A stretch of 64,000 nt of DNA from NCBI GenBank assembly GCA_037157565.1, contig JAZHRO010000056.1, positions 29,945,501-30,009,500 of the forward strand, written 5' to 3'. Shown here one piece after another: positions 10,321-21,822 of this stretch (position 1 is the first letter of the stretch; each line of letters begins with the position of its first letter). Position numbers and translations under genes: made by a program. Origin of the DNA: Thalassia testudinum. Its lineage: Eukaryota; Streptophyta; Magnoliopsida; Alismatales; Hydrocharitaceae. Under the pieces are notes generated by a model that did not search any database, was not told the origin of the DNA, and saw nothing but the letters and a program-made list of their open reading frames with translations.

Positions 10321-11391
10321 TAGAAAATGCATCGTAGTATAGTTGACAAAATTGCACAAAACATTTAAATTTATAAACTCGAAAATAGGATATGTGAATC
10401 CAAGGTTGCTCACAGGGAGCAACGATGGCAATTTAATTCACTAATCACAATTTACTTTAGAGAGATATGAAAATATAATCAAGACTTTGCTCAGAATAAT
10501 ATATCAATGAATTAATGTATGAGAATGCAAAAAATTTGGGTTAAAATGGTGATTTGAATCACCAAATTAACCCTTAAGTTTTAAGCTCATAATTAATTCA
10601 AATAAATGCGTAGTACCCTCAACCACTTATCATAATAAATGCCAAATCAAACAACAGCAGAAGGCCTCAGATGCCATAACTAGTGGAAGCTCACAAGGCA
10701 CAAGGCCCTTTCACAAAGTCCACAGAGGCTGTGTTGAGAGAGGGAGAGGGTATGGATCCTAAGGCAGAGCAAAACCCGCCCCTCTCTCTGATTCTCTTTC
10801 CCTTCTCTCAGCTTAAACCTGGGTGAATAGTACCAGGTTTAATCGGGTTAGAATGTGGGTAACCAGATCCGGGCTCATCGAGTGTGTGGGTGAGCGAGGG
10901 TGTGAAGGTGCTTGCGAGTGAGGGACCCAACCCCACGTGATTTTGGGTGAACAGTAGAGTACACTTTTTCCTTATATGTGTAGCTCTGAGCACTTTAGTC
11001 CACGATGTGGGACTAATATTCCAGTCTTCTCCTCACGCGAGCTACAGGTGGTGTTGCTTCTGATTAAGGATGAAGAAGGCCCTGGCAGCTTCAATTGTTG
11101 GCTTGGGAGGAAGCCTAGAGGTGTTCCATAGTGCCTGGTAGCTGTAGCGATGAATAACACAGCTGGGAGATGGCGGATGGAGCCGAAGAAGGAGGTAGCG
11201 GCAATGGAGCTCCGACAGATGCCTAAAACACAAAGTACAACCTTTTGGCCTCATCAAAGAAACTCAGAAGCTTTTCTTGGAAGAGGCGAACGTGCTGGTG
11301 GTTGTTGCATGCAATGAGGAGGCATGTGGAGGGCTGACGTAGTTGGGATGGTGTGTGAAGGAGGTGGAGTTTGGTGGAGGTGTCGAGGGCA
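10321..11391 (-). repeat. LTR-like remnant, minus orientation
   Basis: Read on the minus strand it ends with CTATACTACGATGCATTTT near 10321. About 85 bp inside is the shared LTR motif, here GCTCACAGGGAGCAA (10411-10425) on the plus strand. A TATA-like and upstream-element pair lies at 10970-11013. No ORF is convincing. It may be the 3' part of a family E LTR, but I could not align it to one, so family assignment is left open. Confidence 0.45.
10970..11013 (-). promoter_or_regulatory. USE-like element plus TATA box
   Basis: On the minus strand GTCCCACATCG (11003-11013) matches the plant snRNA upstream sequence element RTCCCACATCG exactly. It is followed 25 bp later by ATATAAGG (10970-10977). 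That spacing resembles plant U6-type RNA polymerase III promoters. No U6, U3 or 7SL sequence is recognisable downstream, and the pair lies inside an LTR-like remnant, so it may instead be an LTR promoter. Confidence 0.45.
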
Positions 11392-14300
11392 TGAATCCTA
11401 ATAATCCTGTATTTATAGGCTAATTAGTTACTTAAATGCCTAGACATTAGATTAGTATCGACATATAAATAGCATACAATAAGATGTAAATAGATTAGTC
11501 TAATTATTCACTTATTTGCATATTTCATGCATTGCATTCATATCTAAATACATTTAGAATTCATTTAGAATAACATGCATTGAAATAATTAGTCTATAGG
11601 TTGCATTACATGCATGTATTAGAATTAACATTTTATGTGAGGGTTTGTAGATAAATAACCCATCATTTATTTTCTTATTAATCCATTTCATCTTCTTCTT
11701 CAACGGTAGTTGCCTCTTCACACTAGCTACCTGCACTAAAGACTCGCATTCAAGGAGGAGTGGGAGAAGTGGATCTGGTCGATGCTCCATCTTCGTCTTC
11801 ATCTTCCTCTACAGGTATAAGAAAGGGGGAGCCACAACCGAGCTGGAGGAGATGCCACCCCACTCCACCACCGTGGTCTCCACAGTCGAACACCACCACA
11901 CTGTGGGCCGGAAAGGTGATAGCTCGTTGCTCCAAGCCGGTGGACTCGTGCCAACATCGTGTGTGAGTCTTCACGGCTCCACTTCACCATGAGTGTGGCC
12001 ACACCGGCCACACAACCATCACCGTGGGCATGTGCCTCTGGCCATGCAATTATCCTGATTATGCCCCCTATTTATCGTGCCTTCATCCACCTTAACTCCC
12101 TAAGGGGAGAACACCTTCACCGTCACCTCCATGTTCGTTGTTCATCCACCACCACCATCACCAATAGAGCAACCACCACTACGAGCCACCATCAGCACCC
12201 TCAACCGCATGCCTGCCATTCAGTTAAGTCATCTGGGAATCTTCCCGGATGTCTGAAGATCTGCATCGACTTCTCTATTGCATGCCAACCTTCTAACTTC
12301 CTACGCCTGCTGCCCTCGATCTTCCTCGCCATCGTGCCAACCATGATAGCAGGGCCTCCACCACTACAAGCCGCCTTCTTCTTCCTCTTCTTCTCCACCA
12401 ATATAGGAGAAAAGGAACCCACCAACCATCCTCGCCGCGTGTGCACCATAGCAGCACGCCCATGCCTTCCCCCATGCACGCACACCACCACAACCCTTGT
12501 CCACCCTTGTGTGTGCCCTCTCTTCCCCCCTGCACGTGCCATCCGCACCACCTACCGCATGCAACAACCAGCAAGCAGGCTCCCTTGTCTTCTTCTTCTT
12601 CTTCGTTCTCCACCTGCTACATCGAAGGAAAGGAACCCAACACCGCCACCTTCCCCTCAGCCATCAATGACCCTCCGCATGCGCCGCCAACCTCCAGCCA
12701 CCTCCAGTGCACCCTTGCGTGCCACCTAATCTTAGTGCAATGACGAGTCGATTGTTCGCTTTAAATGTCGTTTGTAGATTTATGTGGTGGAAAAATCGAC
12801 TAATCAATATTTAAAAAGAAATAACCACTTGTAGAAGAGCGGGTCGTATCCACAGGAAGGCAATGACGTATTTAAATTCGCACCGGTTAAAAATGTTTAT
12901 TCATAGTTAGTTTAGACAAGAATCAAGCCAAAATTGCCTTCAGATTAAAGTTGAATCAAGAAATCATGCTGAAATAGTAATTATTAATAACTAGAGTATA
13001 TTTGTTGCAATGCAGAATCAATAAAATATCATTAAAAGTTGACAATGGCAGAAAATGTAATTATTAATGGCATGGATACTGTAGCAAAATAGGGGATTTA
13101 TTCCCCTTGGCCGTGCGCGAAGAAGAGTGGGCGGCCAGACGTGGGAAGCTCAGAGGAAGTTCTTTGGACCGAGGGCTTCGCAGCGGTGGTGGCGGCATGT
13201 CGCACGGTGGGCGGAGCCAGCCGGATGGAGCTCCAGCGAAGGTGGCTGCCAACGGTGCTGCAGCTGCTGGAGGTGATGTGAGCGTGCGCAAGCGTGGGAA
13301 GGATGCAGGTGGGTGCGCACGGGACTGCGTGCGCACGGAGGTGGTGCTGCTGGCGTAAGCGGCTGCTGCTACTGCAGGGTGCACACAGAGGTGGTGCGCG
13401 TTCTGCAGTGCGCTGGAGGTGCACTGGAGGAGGGCAGCTCTTCTACAGGTGTGCGGGTGAGGGCTGGAGCGGATGCTGCACGCTGGCTGGAGGCGTGGGC
13501 AAGCTGCTATTGGCGGAAGGCACGGGTGCTGCAGGCGGGTGCGCACACTGTTGGCGGAAGGTGAGGGTGCTGCAGGCGGGTGCGCGCACTGTTGGCAGTG
13601 GGCACGGGTGCGCACGAAGGCTGGAGGGTGTGCGGGTGAGGGTTGGTGCTTCAGGTGTGCGGACGAAGGCTGCAGGCACGGGAAGGCTGCTGGCCGTGCC
13701 CGCCTTGCACACGGCTGGAGGGCGTGCGGTTGAGAGTGGAGTGAGCAGGTGAGGGCTGGCGGTTGGCGGTGAAGTTGGCGAGTGTGGTTGTTGTTGGAGT
13801 GGGGAAGTCGAAGCTTCAGACGTCCGGGAAATTTCCCAGATGTCTTAACTAGCTGAGGGGTGATTGCAGTAGTTGTAATGGTCGTTGTTGATGACGACGG
13901 TGAGGAAGGTGCACGGCGAGGTGCTCACGGTAATGCGGACAACCTCCAGATGGTGGTGTGGCCTGTCACACCACAACCCCACAGTGGTGGAGGGTCGTCG
14001 CCGTGGTTGAGGCCGGCAGTGTGGAATGGAAGAGATGGATTCTGCACAATGTGGGTTGGGGGTGGAAGCCTACACCGCTCAGCAGCCTCTCTCCTCTTTT
14101 TGTAGCTGCTAGGACTAATTTGAAAGAAGAGGAATAAAGGATATTATTAAAATATTATGGTTATTTATATACAAACCCTCAACTTTTATGTTAACTTAAA
14201 CAATGTACCTAATTGGTTAACTAATTAAACTAATGCCATTCTAAGCTAATTCTAAATGCATTTAAAATATGAATGCAATGCATGAATTATGTAATTAAAT

Positions 14301-15009
14301 TAGAAATATGAATTAATCTATTTACATCCTAATTTATGCTAAATAAATGTTAGATTTAACCTAATGTCTACGCACTTAAATACTTAAATAGTCCACAACT
14401 ATGGACTAATCACGCAACCCCCCTCGACCGCGTGCAACTACAAGCAATGGCAACAGCTCCCTCGCAGCCACACCTCCTCCTCCTCATCGGTGGCATCTCT
14501 GACCACCACGGGCTGCCACACCACCATCGGAGTGATCCCCTCCACCGACCCAACTCCTTCGACAAGTCTCGTCCGCAGCTGTGCCCTCCTCCGTGTGCAG
14601 GGCCAAAGGGGGGTACATGCCCTGTTTTGCTACAGGCGAGCCCCCATTAAGTTAAATGAAGATGATTGAAGGGAAGCAATTTTTGGATTTAATATTTTAT
14701 ATTATGAAGTATTTGCGTGGGTGCTCCTCTAATTCTTTATATTTCCTGTGAATGCTTATTCAAGCCATATTTAACCTCATTTGATGCCACAACTTATCAC
14801 CAAATCGATTTTTGCATCATTTAGACTCGTGCAACTTTATTGAATAATCCATTGCAAATAATTGGTAATTTCATTGGCCACTACCTCCCCATGGATACGA
14901 CCCACTCTTTTGAGTAGTTAATTTTTGTTATTTTGATCAGCGATTTTCCACCACTTCAATACTACTTCGATGCGTAATTTTATGTGCGAAACACCAAAAG
15001 CGAAAATCA
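11392..15009 (+). repeat. Family D LTR, interrupted by a solo LTR
   Basis: The start TGAATCCTAATAATCCTG and the following text to about 11640 parallel 5899-6130, including AATGCCTAGACATTA and GATAAATAACCCATCAT. The end reads TTTTCCACCACTTCAATACTAC and stops near CGAAAATCA at 15009. The shared LTR motif is at about 14884-14910 and a degenerate GACGTC-type palindrome at 12227-12254. Without the 12741-14412 insertion it is about 1.94 kb. No internal region adjoins it, so it behaves as a solo LTR. It has GGGCA on the left and CCTTT on the right, not a matching duplication. The long ORFs at 11959-12743 are CCACC-rich chance frames. Confidence 0.7.
12741..14412 (-). repeat. Solo LTR of family D, minus orientation
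   Basis: On the minus strand it starts TGATTAGTCCATAG at 14412 and ends GACTCGTCA at 12741, giving 1672 bp. It is flanked by TGCAA (12736-12740) and CGCAA (14413-14417), a target duplication with one mismatch. The surrounding plus-strand D LTR continues on both sides. It carries the shared LTR motif at about 12840-12866 and a palindrome at 13818-13845. The GC-rich stretch 13090-13760 gives overlapping Arg/Gly/Ala-rich frames on both strands, which I reject as genes. Confidence 0.8.
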
Positions 15010-15271
15010 CCTTTTCAAATCCCTCAATTTCATGAGGGGTTTTGGTGAGTGTGGAGTGGCAGAGGTTTTGCGAATGTTGGTGGAGCGGTTGGTGGTCTGT
15101 GGGGGGCGTGCTTGCTCGCTAGAGTGCGCTCGGAGCTGGGGACGGTGACAATGGGGCGGGTGTATGTGCGTGCGAACCTAAAGTCTAAGGGTGTGAATAG
15201 AGTCAGGGGAAGGAGAGGAGTTGAAACTGGATAGTGGCAGACGAAGAGAGGGCAGAGGCGACACCGGCTAC
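15010..15271. other. Unassigned G-rich stretch between two insertions
   Basis: This 262-bp piece between the D LTR and the F element is rich in GTGG and GGAG and has no supported ORF. It may be part of the LTR into which both inserted, resuming at 34029, but neither insertion shows a target duplication, so this is not established. Confidence 0.3.
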
Positions 15272-16862
15272 TGATGCAAATTTGGCGTGATTTGTAAAAG
15301 CGGGTTTTTAAGTCGTTGTAACATGCGAAATCACATATGCTTTTAAATTTATAACCAAGATAGTGGGGTATCTAGGGTCGTCCAAGGAGGTAATTTGGTT
15401 GCAAAAATCTATCTCTTGATCGGAAATGGAAATCAACTTTCCTTTTGGTCTTTTAAAATATGTAGTTTTTTTAGGGTTTTGAAATAACGGCAATGTTAAT
15501 TTTGTTGGCAACGGAAAATGGTTAACAGGTAACTCATTATACTACTACTAAAGTGACAAGTAGAGATTCTCCTTAAGCTCACTCTTAACACATGGAGGTC
15601 TAGAGTATTTAGGGAGAAGTGAAAAGTGCTCGAAACTAGATTATAAGAAAAATTACAATAAAATGAAATAGAATTGAAGGCAATTTGATTGATGCAAAAG
15701 TGTTTTACATAAAAACCTAGTAGAGGAATGCTTCTACTACTAGAATAAATGCAATAAATAAAGTAAAACACAAATCCTTCTGAAGTGATGGTGAAGAGGG
15801 GAAGCTCCCTGCTCTAAGCATAGTGGCTCCTAGGCTTGAAAAGGGCTCCTCCTTCTCCTTCCTTGAAAGACTCCTCCAAGGTGGAAGCTTCCACCTTAAC
15901 TGTCCTTCTCCATGGGTGGGTGTGTACCACCCTTAAGCTCTTCTCCAACGTGGCACGGACCACCTTCAAGACCTCCTCCAAAGGTCCTCCTTCCCTGGCT
16001 TCTCCTTTGGCTGGCGTGGGCACAAGAGAGCAGGGAAGAGGGGAAGGCACCAAGGGGACAGAGTATCCCCTTAATCTTCTTCTTCTTCTCTCTTGGGCGT
16101 GAGCTTTATGTAGAATATGAGAGGTATTTCGCTAGCCAAGGATGGGTTGTAAGGTGGTGGGTTTTGGTTTTTTTATAGGGTAGGATGAGAGGGTTGAGGT
16201 GACTCTTGAGATGGATGGCTATGATGGGAAGATGGGGGTGGTTAGGTGATCTTATGGTGGAGAATTGTTAGCGCCAAGTAGGGGGTGTGAAGGTGGTGGT
16301 TTCGGTGGTGAAGAGCCACCTAAAGGTGGCACCAACCATGAAGGGATGCCTTGGTTTTGGTACCATAATAATAACACAAAAATGAATGGTTGTGATGATA
16401 ATGGATAATGATTTGTGTTAATGCATGAGTTGTAGTATGTTGTGATTTGAAACATCATGAGTTTCATTGTGGTGAGTTATAGAGAATACCAGTCATTACA
16501 ACCATTATTATTATTTACTTATCTCATTTTTACTGGTTTTATTCCAGGTCGTTCACTGGGAGGCAATTTATTGAATTACATCCGCTCTTGATCTCAAAAT
16601 TATTCTCTAATTCCAAAAAGAATCCTCACATCATATTAAAGAATGAATGAATGTGGACATCGTTTATCTACTTAATAAGAATCAATTGTAATGCTTGCAA
16701 AAACTAACTATAAACAAGCACCAAACAATTTATTACTATACTTTAAACTGTCTTTACAAGTTATAGTATTAATACTTACATGAAAGTACACAATAGACTA
16801 AGATTACATAGTATATTAACTTAACTTACTAGTCTGTTATCTACAGTAACACATACAACAGT

Positions 16863-16976
16863 TTTAGTAACAGACATAAGCGTCGCTAGATCCCAGAAAA
16901 CACTATATACAAAACCTAAAGAGGAAAACTGAGGTCTGTAGCGACGCTTATGGTGACATTTTATTCTGTTAGTAAA
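16863..16976. repeat. Two-tier inverted repeat
   Basis: Inner arms CATAAGCGTCGCTA (16875-16888) and TAGCGACGCTTATG (16939-16952) are perfect complements. Outer arms TTTAGTAACAGA (16863-16874) and TCTGTTAGTAAA (16965-16976) pair with one mismatch. The 114-bp unit could fold into a long hairpin or be a small terminal-inverted-repeat element. I see no clear target duplication. Confidence 0.75.
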
Positions 16977-17453
16977 TATATGGGTTCATTTGTACAAATA
17001 ATTGGCTATACTACGTATACATATATATAAATCTTTTTCTTGTATTTGTATTTACGTATGTATTTACTTTGTTTCTGCCTTGACAAGTTTCAGATACAGC
17101 AGTGTAAAGGTGATTAATCAACCGTCATTAGTTCTCTTTAAGCAGTTAAAAATGTTTTTAATTTCTGGGCACGCATTTCGAGGGATACACAGCACCCAAA
17201 GGGTGGGACCAAACCTCTACTAAGCGCGCCCTAATTCTCATTAGGCCACTTAATTACGTTTTTCTTTCTTAACTCAGCGCAGAGACTCAGCCCCACGCTT
17301 CTCGGGCCCCCGGCCCCACGCAATTCAACGCTCACACGGTAAACGGATCGAGTTTATATGTAATGTCTTGATTCGGGCGCCCAGCGCCTGTGACGACTGC
17401 TAAGGCAGGAATACAAATCCGTGTTATAGTGGTGTGGTCGATTTGCAGCGCAC

Positions 17454-17541
17454 GATGTGGCACTATTCCAGTGCCACATCTGCGTAGGAAATCGGGTGCA
17501 GCTGCGTCTGGAGGCGAATTTGGCCCTCGATTTGAGGGCCA
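17454..17541. repeat. Pair of GC-rich hairpins
   Basis: GATGTGGCAC (17454-17463) and GTGCCACATC (17471-17480) form a perfect 10-bp stem with a 7-nt loop, extendable by CGCA/TGCG with a bulge. TGGCCCTC (17521-17528) and GAGGGCCA (17534-17541) form a second, 8-bp stem with a 5-nt loop. Both sit at the edge of a GC-rich island (about 17220-17540) just before an AT-rich block. Confidence 0.7.
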
Positions 17542-18420
17542 TAAATTATTAAAAAAAATAAAATAAATTATGGACAATAAAGTATTTACATAATACTACA
17601 TAATTGTTTAATTAATTTTGAATTTTAATTAGGTTTACTATACAAATAAATTCATTAAAATAGGCAATTTGTATAGGCTGATTTAGGTGCTTTATTGGTT
17701 AATTACTTATAAATTAGTTAGTAAATGGTCTAATTGACCTTATACATATTTAAATTATATACTTAAGTATTTTATACATATTTTTATTATATTTTTACGA
17801 ATTAATTTATCCTTTATTTATATTAAAGTAGCAGCTTTTTGCTGTTTAAGTTATAAACTAAATAACAGTAATCTAAAATGGGTATAAATATACTTTAACT
17901 AGCTTAAACTAATTAATATATATTAACCTAGGTCTACATATTCAATTAACTTAATTATAACCCTAAATTACTAATTTATCTAATTTAATTTAACAATTTA
18001 GCTGTTGGCTTAATAAATTCATTATTTATTATATATAGAAGATTTAATTAAGGTACACGATTTAATATACTTATAATCTACATATATATAGATATATACA
18101 ATTTTATACAGTATACAATATGCTACATATATACTTATAGAGTAATATACTATTTCTATACTTACTGCCCATATCCATATATATATAGATAGTATTTTTA
18201 TTCAGATTTCAGTATACAGTATACTTACATAGTTAGTTATATAGTTATATATGTATATATACTGTCCAAGAGGTGATTAATTATATACACATACATTTCA
18301 GTATAGATGTATATATACTTACATAGTTATTATGTACATTATAGTTATAGTTAGTTGTATATGTATATATACAGTATCAGATTTCAGTTAGATTTTAGTA
18401 GGAGGTGAGAAAGGAAGGAT
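17542..18420. other. AT-rich block inside insertion K
   Basis: About 880 bp of strongly AT-rich DNA with many TATATA, TTAATTA and ATTTAAT runs and short diverged repeats around AGTATATACTTACATAG (for example near 18220 and 18310). There is no ORF and no recognisable RNA gene. Confidence 0.6.
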
Positions 18421-20854
18421 TAATTATGTTCAATTTCTTTTCTAACAGTAGCCTCAGCCACTATCAGAGAGATGAGAAGAGGGGAATGTGTTCAGAGTGT
18501 TCAATGTTTTAGATGAGAAGGGAAGAATTTAGAGAAGAGGGAAATATGTAGCTGCAAGATGCAGCACTTCACTATGTAACTGGGATTAAAAGCAATCAAA
18601 ACCAACTAGAAAGTGGATAAGTGAATCCCAAATCTGACAAGGGTTTAAATTCTCATGAAAATCACTAAATGTCTCAATTCAGATGCCCAAAAACCCTCAT
18701 CAAAAACCTCATTTCAGATTAAAACCCACAAATATCACTGAATTAATTCTTCTTAATGCTATAGACAACATGAAGGAAGGATTAATTCAGTCAATTAAAA
18801 CCATAAGATCAAATCCCAGTTTCTTGCAACCTTAAGGAGTATTGAGTGCTCCTTAGGTTAGGAAATCACCATGCAAATTACCACAGTAATTATCAAAACA
18901 GATAATGTATGGTTCTTCTGAAATATCAAAACAGTATTGAGAACTCATTAAAGGTTTCACAGTAACTTGTGAATGCAATATCAGACTAATGGATGGCTCT
19001 TCTGAGATGATTTCTGTCACCAGAAATCCCGTCAGAATCCTTGCCAACAGGGAATTCAACTCAGCTTCAATCTGTCAGATCAGGTAGTAAATCCAGAAAG
19101 CAATAAATCCTTAAAATCCATGTTGAAAAGAAATCTGACAAACTGAAAAATTCGACCCATAATCAAGGGGCTTTTGTGATCAAAGATGAGGTGAGTGAGA
19201 AGCCCCTTAGGTGCTTGTGATGCTAATTTCAAATCTAAGGTTGAAAACCAACCAGATCTGAAATTGGATCTGAGTGTGTGGGTGAAAGATGAGAAAAATC
19301 TGTCGTGAAAAAATCAGAACTGGATTGTGAAAAAAAAAATGGAGAGGGAGATAATTTGAAACATGGTTTGATGAATTCTTCCCCTCTGATCTGGACTGAA
19401 TAGAGGAGGTGAGGGGAGGGAATTAAAGCCTAATTCTATTACTACAACTACTTTAACCTACAACGAAAATTAAACATTAACAATTATGCTAATTCTACTC
19501 TAAACTACTTAACTACAGCTAAAACTAATTATGCGGAATTAAAAACCTAATCTAACAGGAAGAATGGGACCTATGGGTCCTTAGCCGGTGGCTAAGGAGG
19601 AATAAAGGAGGAAGATGACTCCAGTGGAGGGAAGAGTCTGCTAGTGAGGCTCCAGGGTCATCCTCAGGTGCTACGAAGTCCTTAGTGACGAGGAGTGTCG
19701 AGAGAAGGTGATGATTTCACAGCTGGTGGCTGTGGAATCAGAGGCTGGATGGGGAGGAGAGACTGGAGTGGACGAATTGATCGCTAAGAGGTGTACGAGA
19801 GAGCGATCCCTTGCGTGCGACACCACTGAGGTGCTTAAGCAGCAGCTCAGTGGCTAAGAGCACCGCGTAGGTGAGGATAAACAAGATGCAACCGATGGCG
19901 AGGATGTGAGGGGCGGAGCACGCAGTGAGCTGAGCACAAGATCTGACCGTCAGATGAGATCTGGGGAGAGAGGTGAACGCACGCACCGAATTACGCAAAA
20001 GTTCCATTTGAATCCAACAACAAATCAAGCTCTGAAGAGCGACGGACGGCTGAGATTGGCCGTGTTCTTCGTGCGCTACAGTGCGCGTGAAGAGCAGTAG
20101 GCTTCTCTCTGAAATGAAGGAAAAATTGCAGGAAGACCCTTGAACGAAGGGGTAGAAGAATTGCATGCAGGCCCAAAAGTGAAAAGAACTATAACTGGAA
20201 GGGCCCTGCAGCCTTTCAAAAGGGTCCCTGTGGCTTACAAGTAGGTCCAAAGAGGAGTTTCTAAGGGTAAGAGTGTAATGCATGAAGGACCTAAGTGTAA
20301 ACTACCTATTTCATAACCTAAATGTTGTCCAATTGCCTTCAAATTTTTATATGTGCTTAATTGAACATTTAAGACATTGATTTTACTTCTGATTTAGCCT
20401 TTCAAACTTATTTATGTGTTCAATTGACGCATGGATCATCATTTGTGTTTTGCATTCAGAATATCTCATTTTGTGACCTAATTATGAAATTTTAACACAG
20501 AGTAAAGGTTTTAGGTATTTTTCTTTAATTCCCACACTTAACCCTTTTTATCGGTTAATTTGATATTGTTTTACTTAGTGTCTAGCTTAATTTCAGCTTT
20601 TTAGCCATGATGAGTAGCCACTCATCATGCCACCATGAGGGCTTCTAGAAGCGTAGGTTAGGTGAATGGCAAGGATAGGTTGTAGGGTTATGTGTAGGGC
20701 CATGATGTGTGGTTGTTTTGGTTCCAAAAGGGAGGGCTTCTAGAAGGTTATTATGGCACCAAAACAAGGTGTCTTTTGGGTGTAGTTTAGGGGCTAAGAG
20801 GTGTCCATCTTGGTGCCAAAATAGAGTAGAGGTTTAGGTAGCTTAGGTGGACTA

Positions 20855-21580
20855 GGTAAGCCTAGTTGGTGGAGCTAGCTAGGGTTGAGTTGAAGGTGGA
20901 GGATGGCCAAGGAGCTGGATGGTAGCTAAGCTAAGATAGCTTAGATAGTAATGGGTAGTGGAGGAGGCAATGGTAGCTAGTGTTTGAAGAGAGGAGCTAG
21001 ACAGAAGAAGTCTAGAGCTGAAATGAAGCTAGCAGCTGCTGAAGGGGGTTGCATGGAGCTACTCTAGCTGGTTTAGCTTGCTAGTTCTTTGCTAGCAGCT
21101 AAGCAAAGCTAAAGTAAGCTGGCTTCTACCATAATGAGCTGAGGTGAGCTGGGTCTGGTTCTCCTAGGGAGGATCAAGCTAGTTGAGGCAGCTAAGGTAG
21201 CTTAGCTCAACTGAGTTAAGCTAAGCTAAGTCCCTGAGAGCTGGACTTGAGCTTCCTATGCTGGAATCAAATCATCTTTAGCTGGCTGGAGTTGAGTGGA
21301 GCTGGATGTAGCTGGACCTGTGCTGGGGTAAACTCTAGTCAATTCAGTTGAGCTAGCTAGAGCTCCCTGTGGACTAATGGGAGCTGAGATGAGCTAGACT
21401 CAGCTAAGTTGATCTGGATTTGAGCTGACCTGAGCTAGGGTGAGCTAAGATTAGCTCTCTTGTGCTGACATTCACTTGAGATGAGTTGAATGGAGCTAGG
21501 ATGAGCTAACCCTAATTCAGGTGAGCTGTATTCCAGCTATGGTAAGCTGGATCAAGCTGAGTTCCAGCTGGTGAGAGCTT
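20855..21580. repeat. AGCT-rich degenerate array, F 3' LTR copy
   Basis: The stretch is saturated with AGCT inside variants of GAGCTGAGCTAG and AGCTAAGCTAAG, about one AGCT per 10-15 bp in the densest parts. The other F LTR has the same array at 33080-33815. It lies at the 5' end of the LTR on the minus strand, upstream of the TATA box. AGCT is self-complementary, so the RNA or single-stranded DNA could form many alternative stems. Confidence 0.75.
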
Positions 21581-21801
21581 CTCCTTCACCAGTTGCCTTC
21601 CTGAGTGCTATGTACTAGGGATCTGGCAATCTGTTTATCCCTAACACACACAAAAACACATTAAAAACACAATAGAAAAATCCAATGCTTGCCTAACCTA
21701 ATTAATGCCTAAATGCACCCCAAAAACCCATTTGCAGAGTAAAATCCTAAGAGTTAGGTTTGTTTTAAAGCATAAGAATGATGATAAACTGGCATTTATC
21801 A

Positions 21802-21822
21802 CACCCCTATGCTTATCTTTTG
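21802..21822 (-). promoter_or_regulatory. Polypurine tract of the F element
   Basis: On the minus strand AAAAGATAAGCATAGGGGTG directly precedes the TGATAAA start of the 3' LTR. This is the expected plus-strand primer and parallels the tracts of A, B, D and E. Confidence 0.8.

Larger units (their letters stand above)
16366..20627 (-). mobile_element. 4.26-kb LTR-type insertion K in the F LTR
   Basis: Comparison with the intact F LTR at 32850-32880 fixes the insertion. It is flanked by TACCA (16361-16365) and TGCCA (20628-20632), a duplication with one mismatch. Minus-strand reading begins TGATGAGTGGCTACTCATCA, an 8-bp-stem hairpin like other LTR starts here. The shared LTR motif, GGTCGTTCACTGGGAGGCAA, lies at 16548-16567, about 180 bp from the far end. 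There is no gag or pol. The interior has strong inverted repeats (16863-17541), an AT-rich block (17542-18420) and a G-rich half (18400-20300) with a chance ORF at 19738-20283. It could be one long solo LTR or a gutted element. Confidence 0.6.
15272..21801 (-). repeat. 3' LTR of the F element, split by insertion K
   Basis: 15272-16361 aligns with 31781-32870 and 20633-21801 with 32870-34028. Both copies share the terminal TGATGC (minus-strand 3' end) and TTTATCA ends. The junction at 16361-16366 and 20627-20632 shows that the missing middle is an insertion. A TATA-like box (TTTTTTATA on the plus strand) lies at about 16169-16176, matching 32671-32678 in the other copy. The shared LTR motif is at about 15376-15400 as GTCGTCCAAGGAGGTAA. 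Confidence 0.85.

Noticed and set aside
11959..12743. Long ORFs (up to 256 codons) in CCACC-rich LTR sequence
   Set aside because: Open frames occur on both strands with low-complexity Pro/His/Thr/Ser content, inside an LTR, and are not conserved between LTR copies.
13064..13752. Overlapping Arg/Gly/Ala-rich ORFs on both strands
   Set aside because: They come from GC-rich sequence poor in stops inside a solo LTR. There is no domain, and they are absent from sister LTRs.
20608..20627. Helitron 3' end (terminal hairpin of insertion K)
   Set aside because: There is no CTRR end after the hairpin, no 5' TC, and a 5-bp target duplication is present, which fits an LTR-type insertion better.
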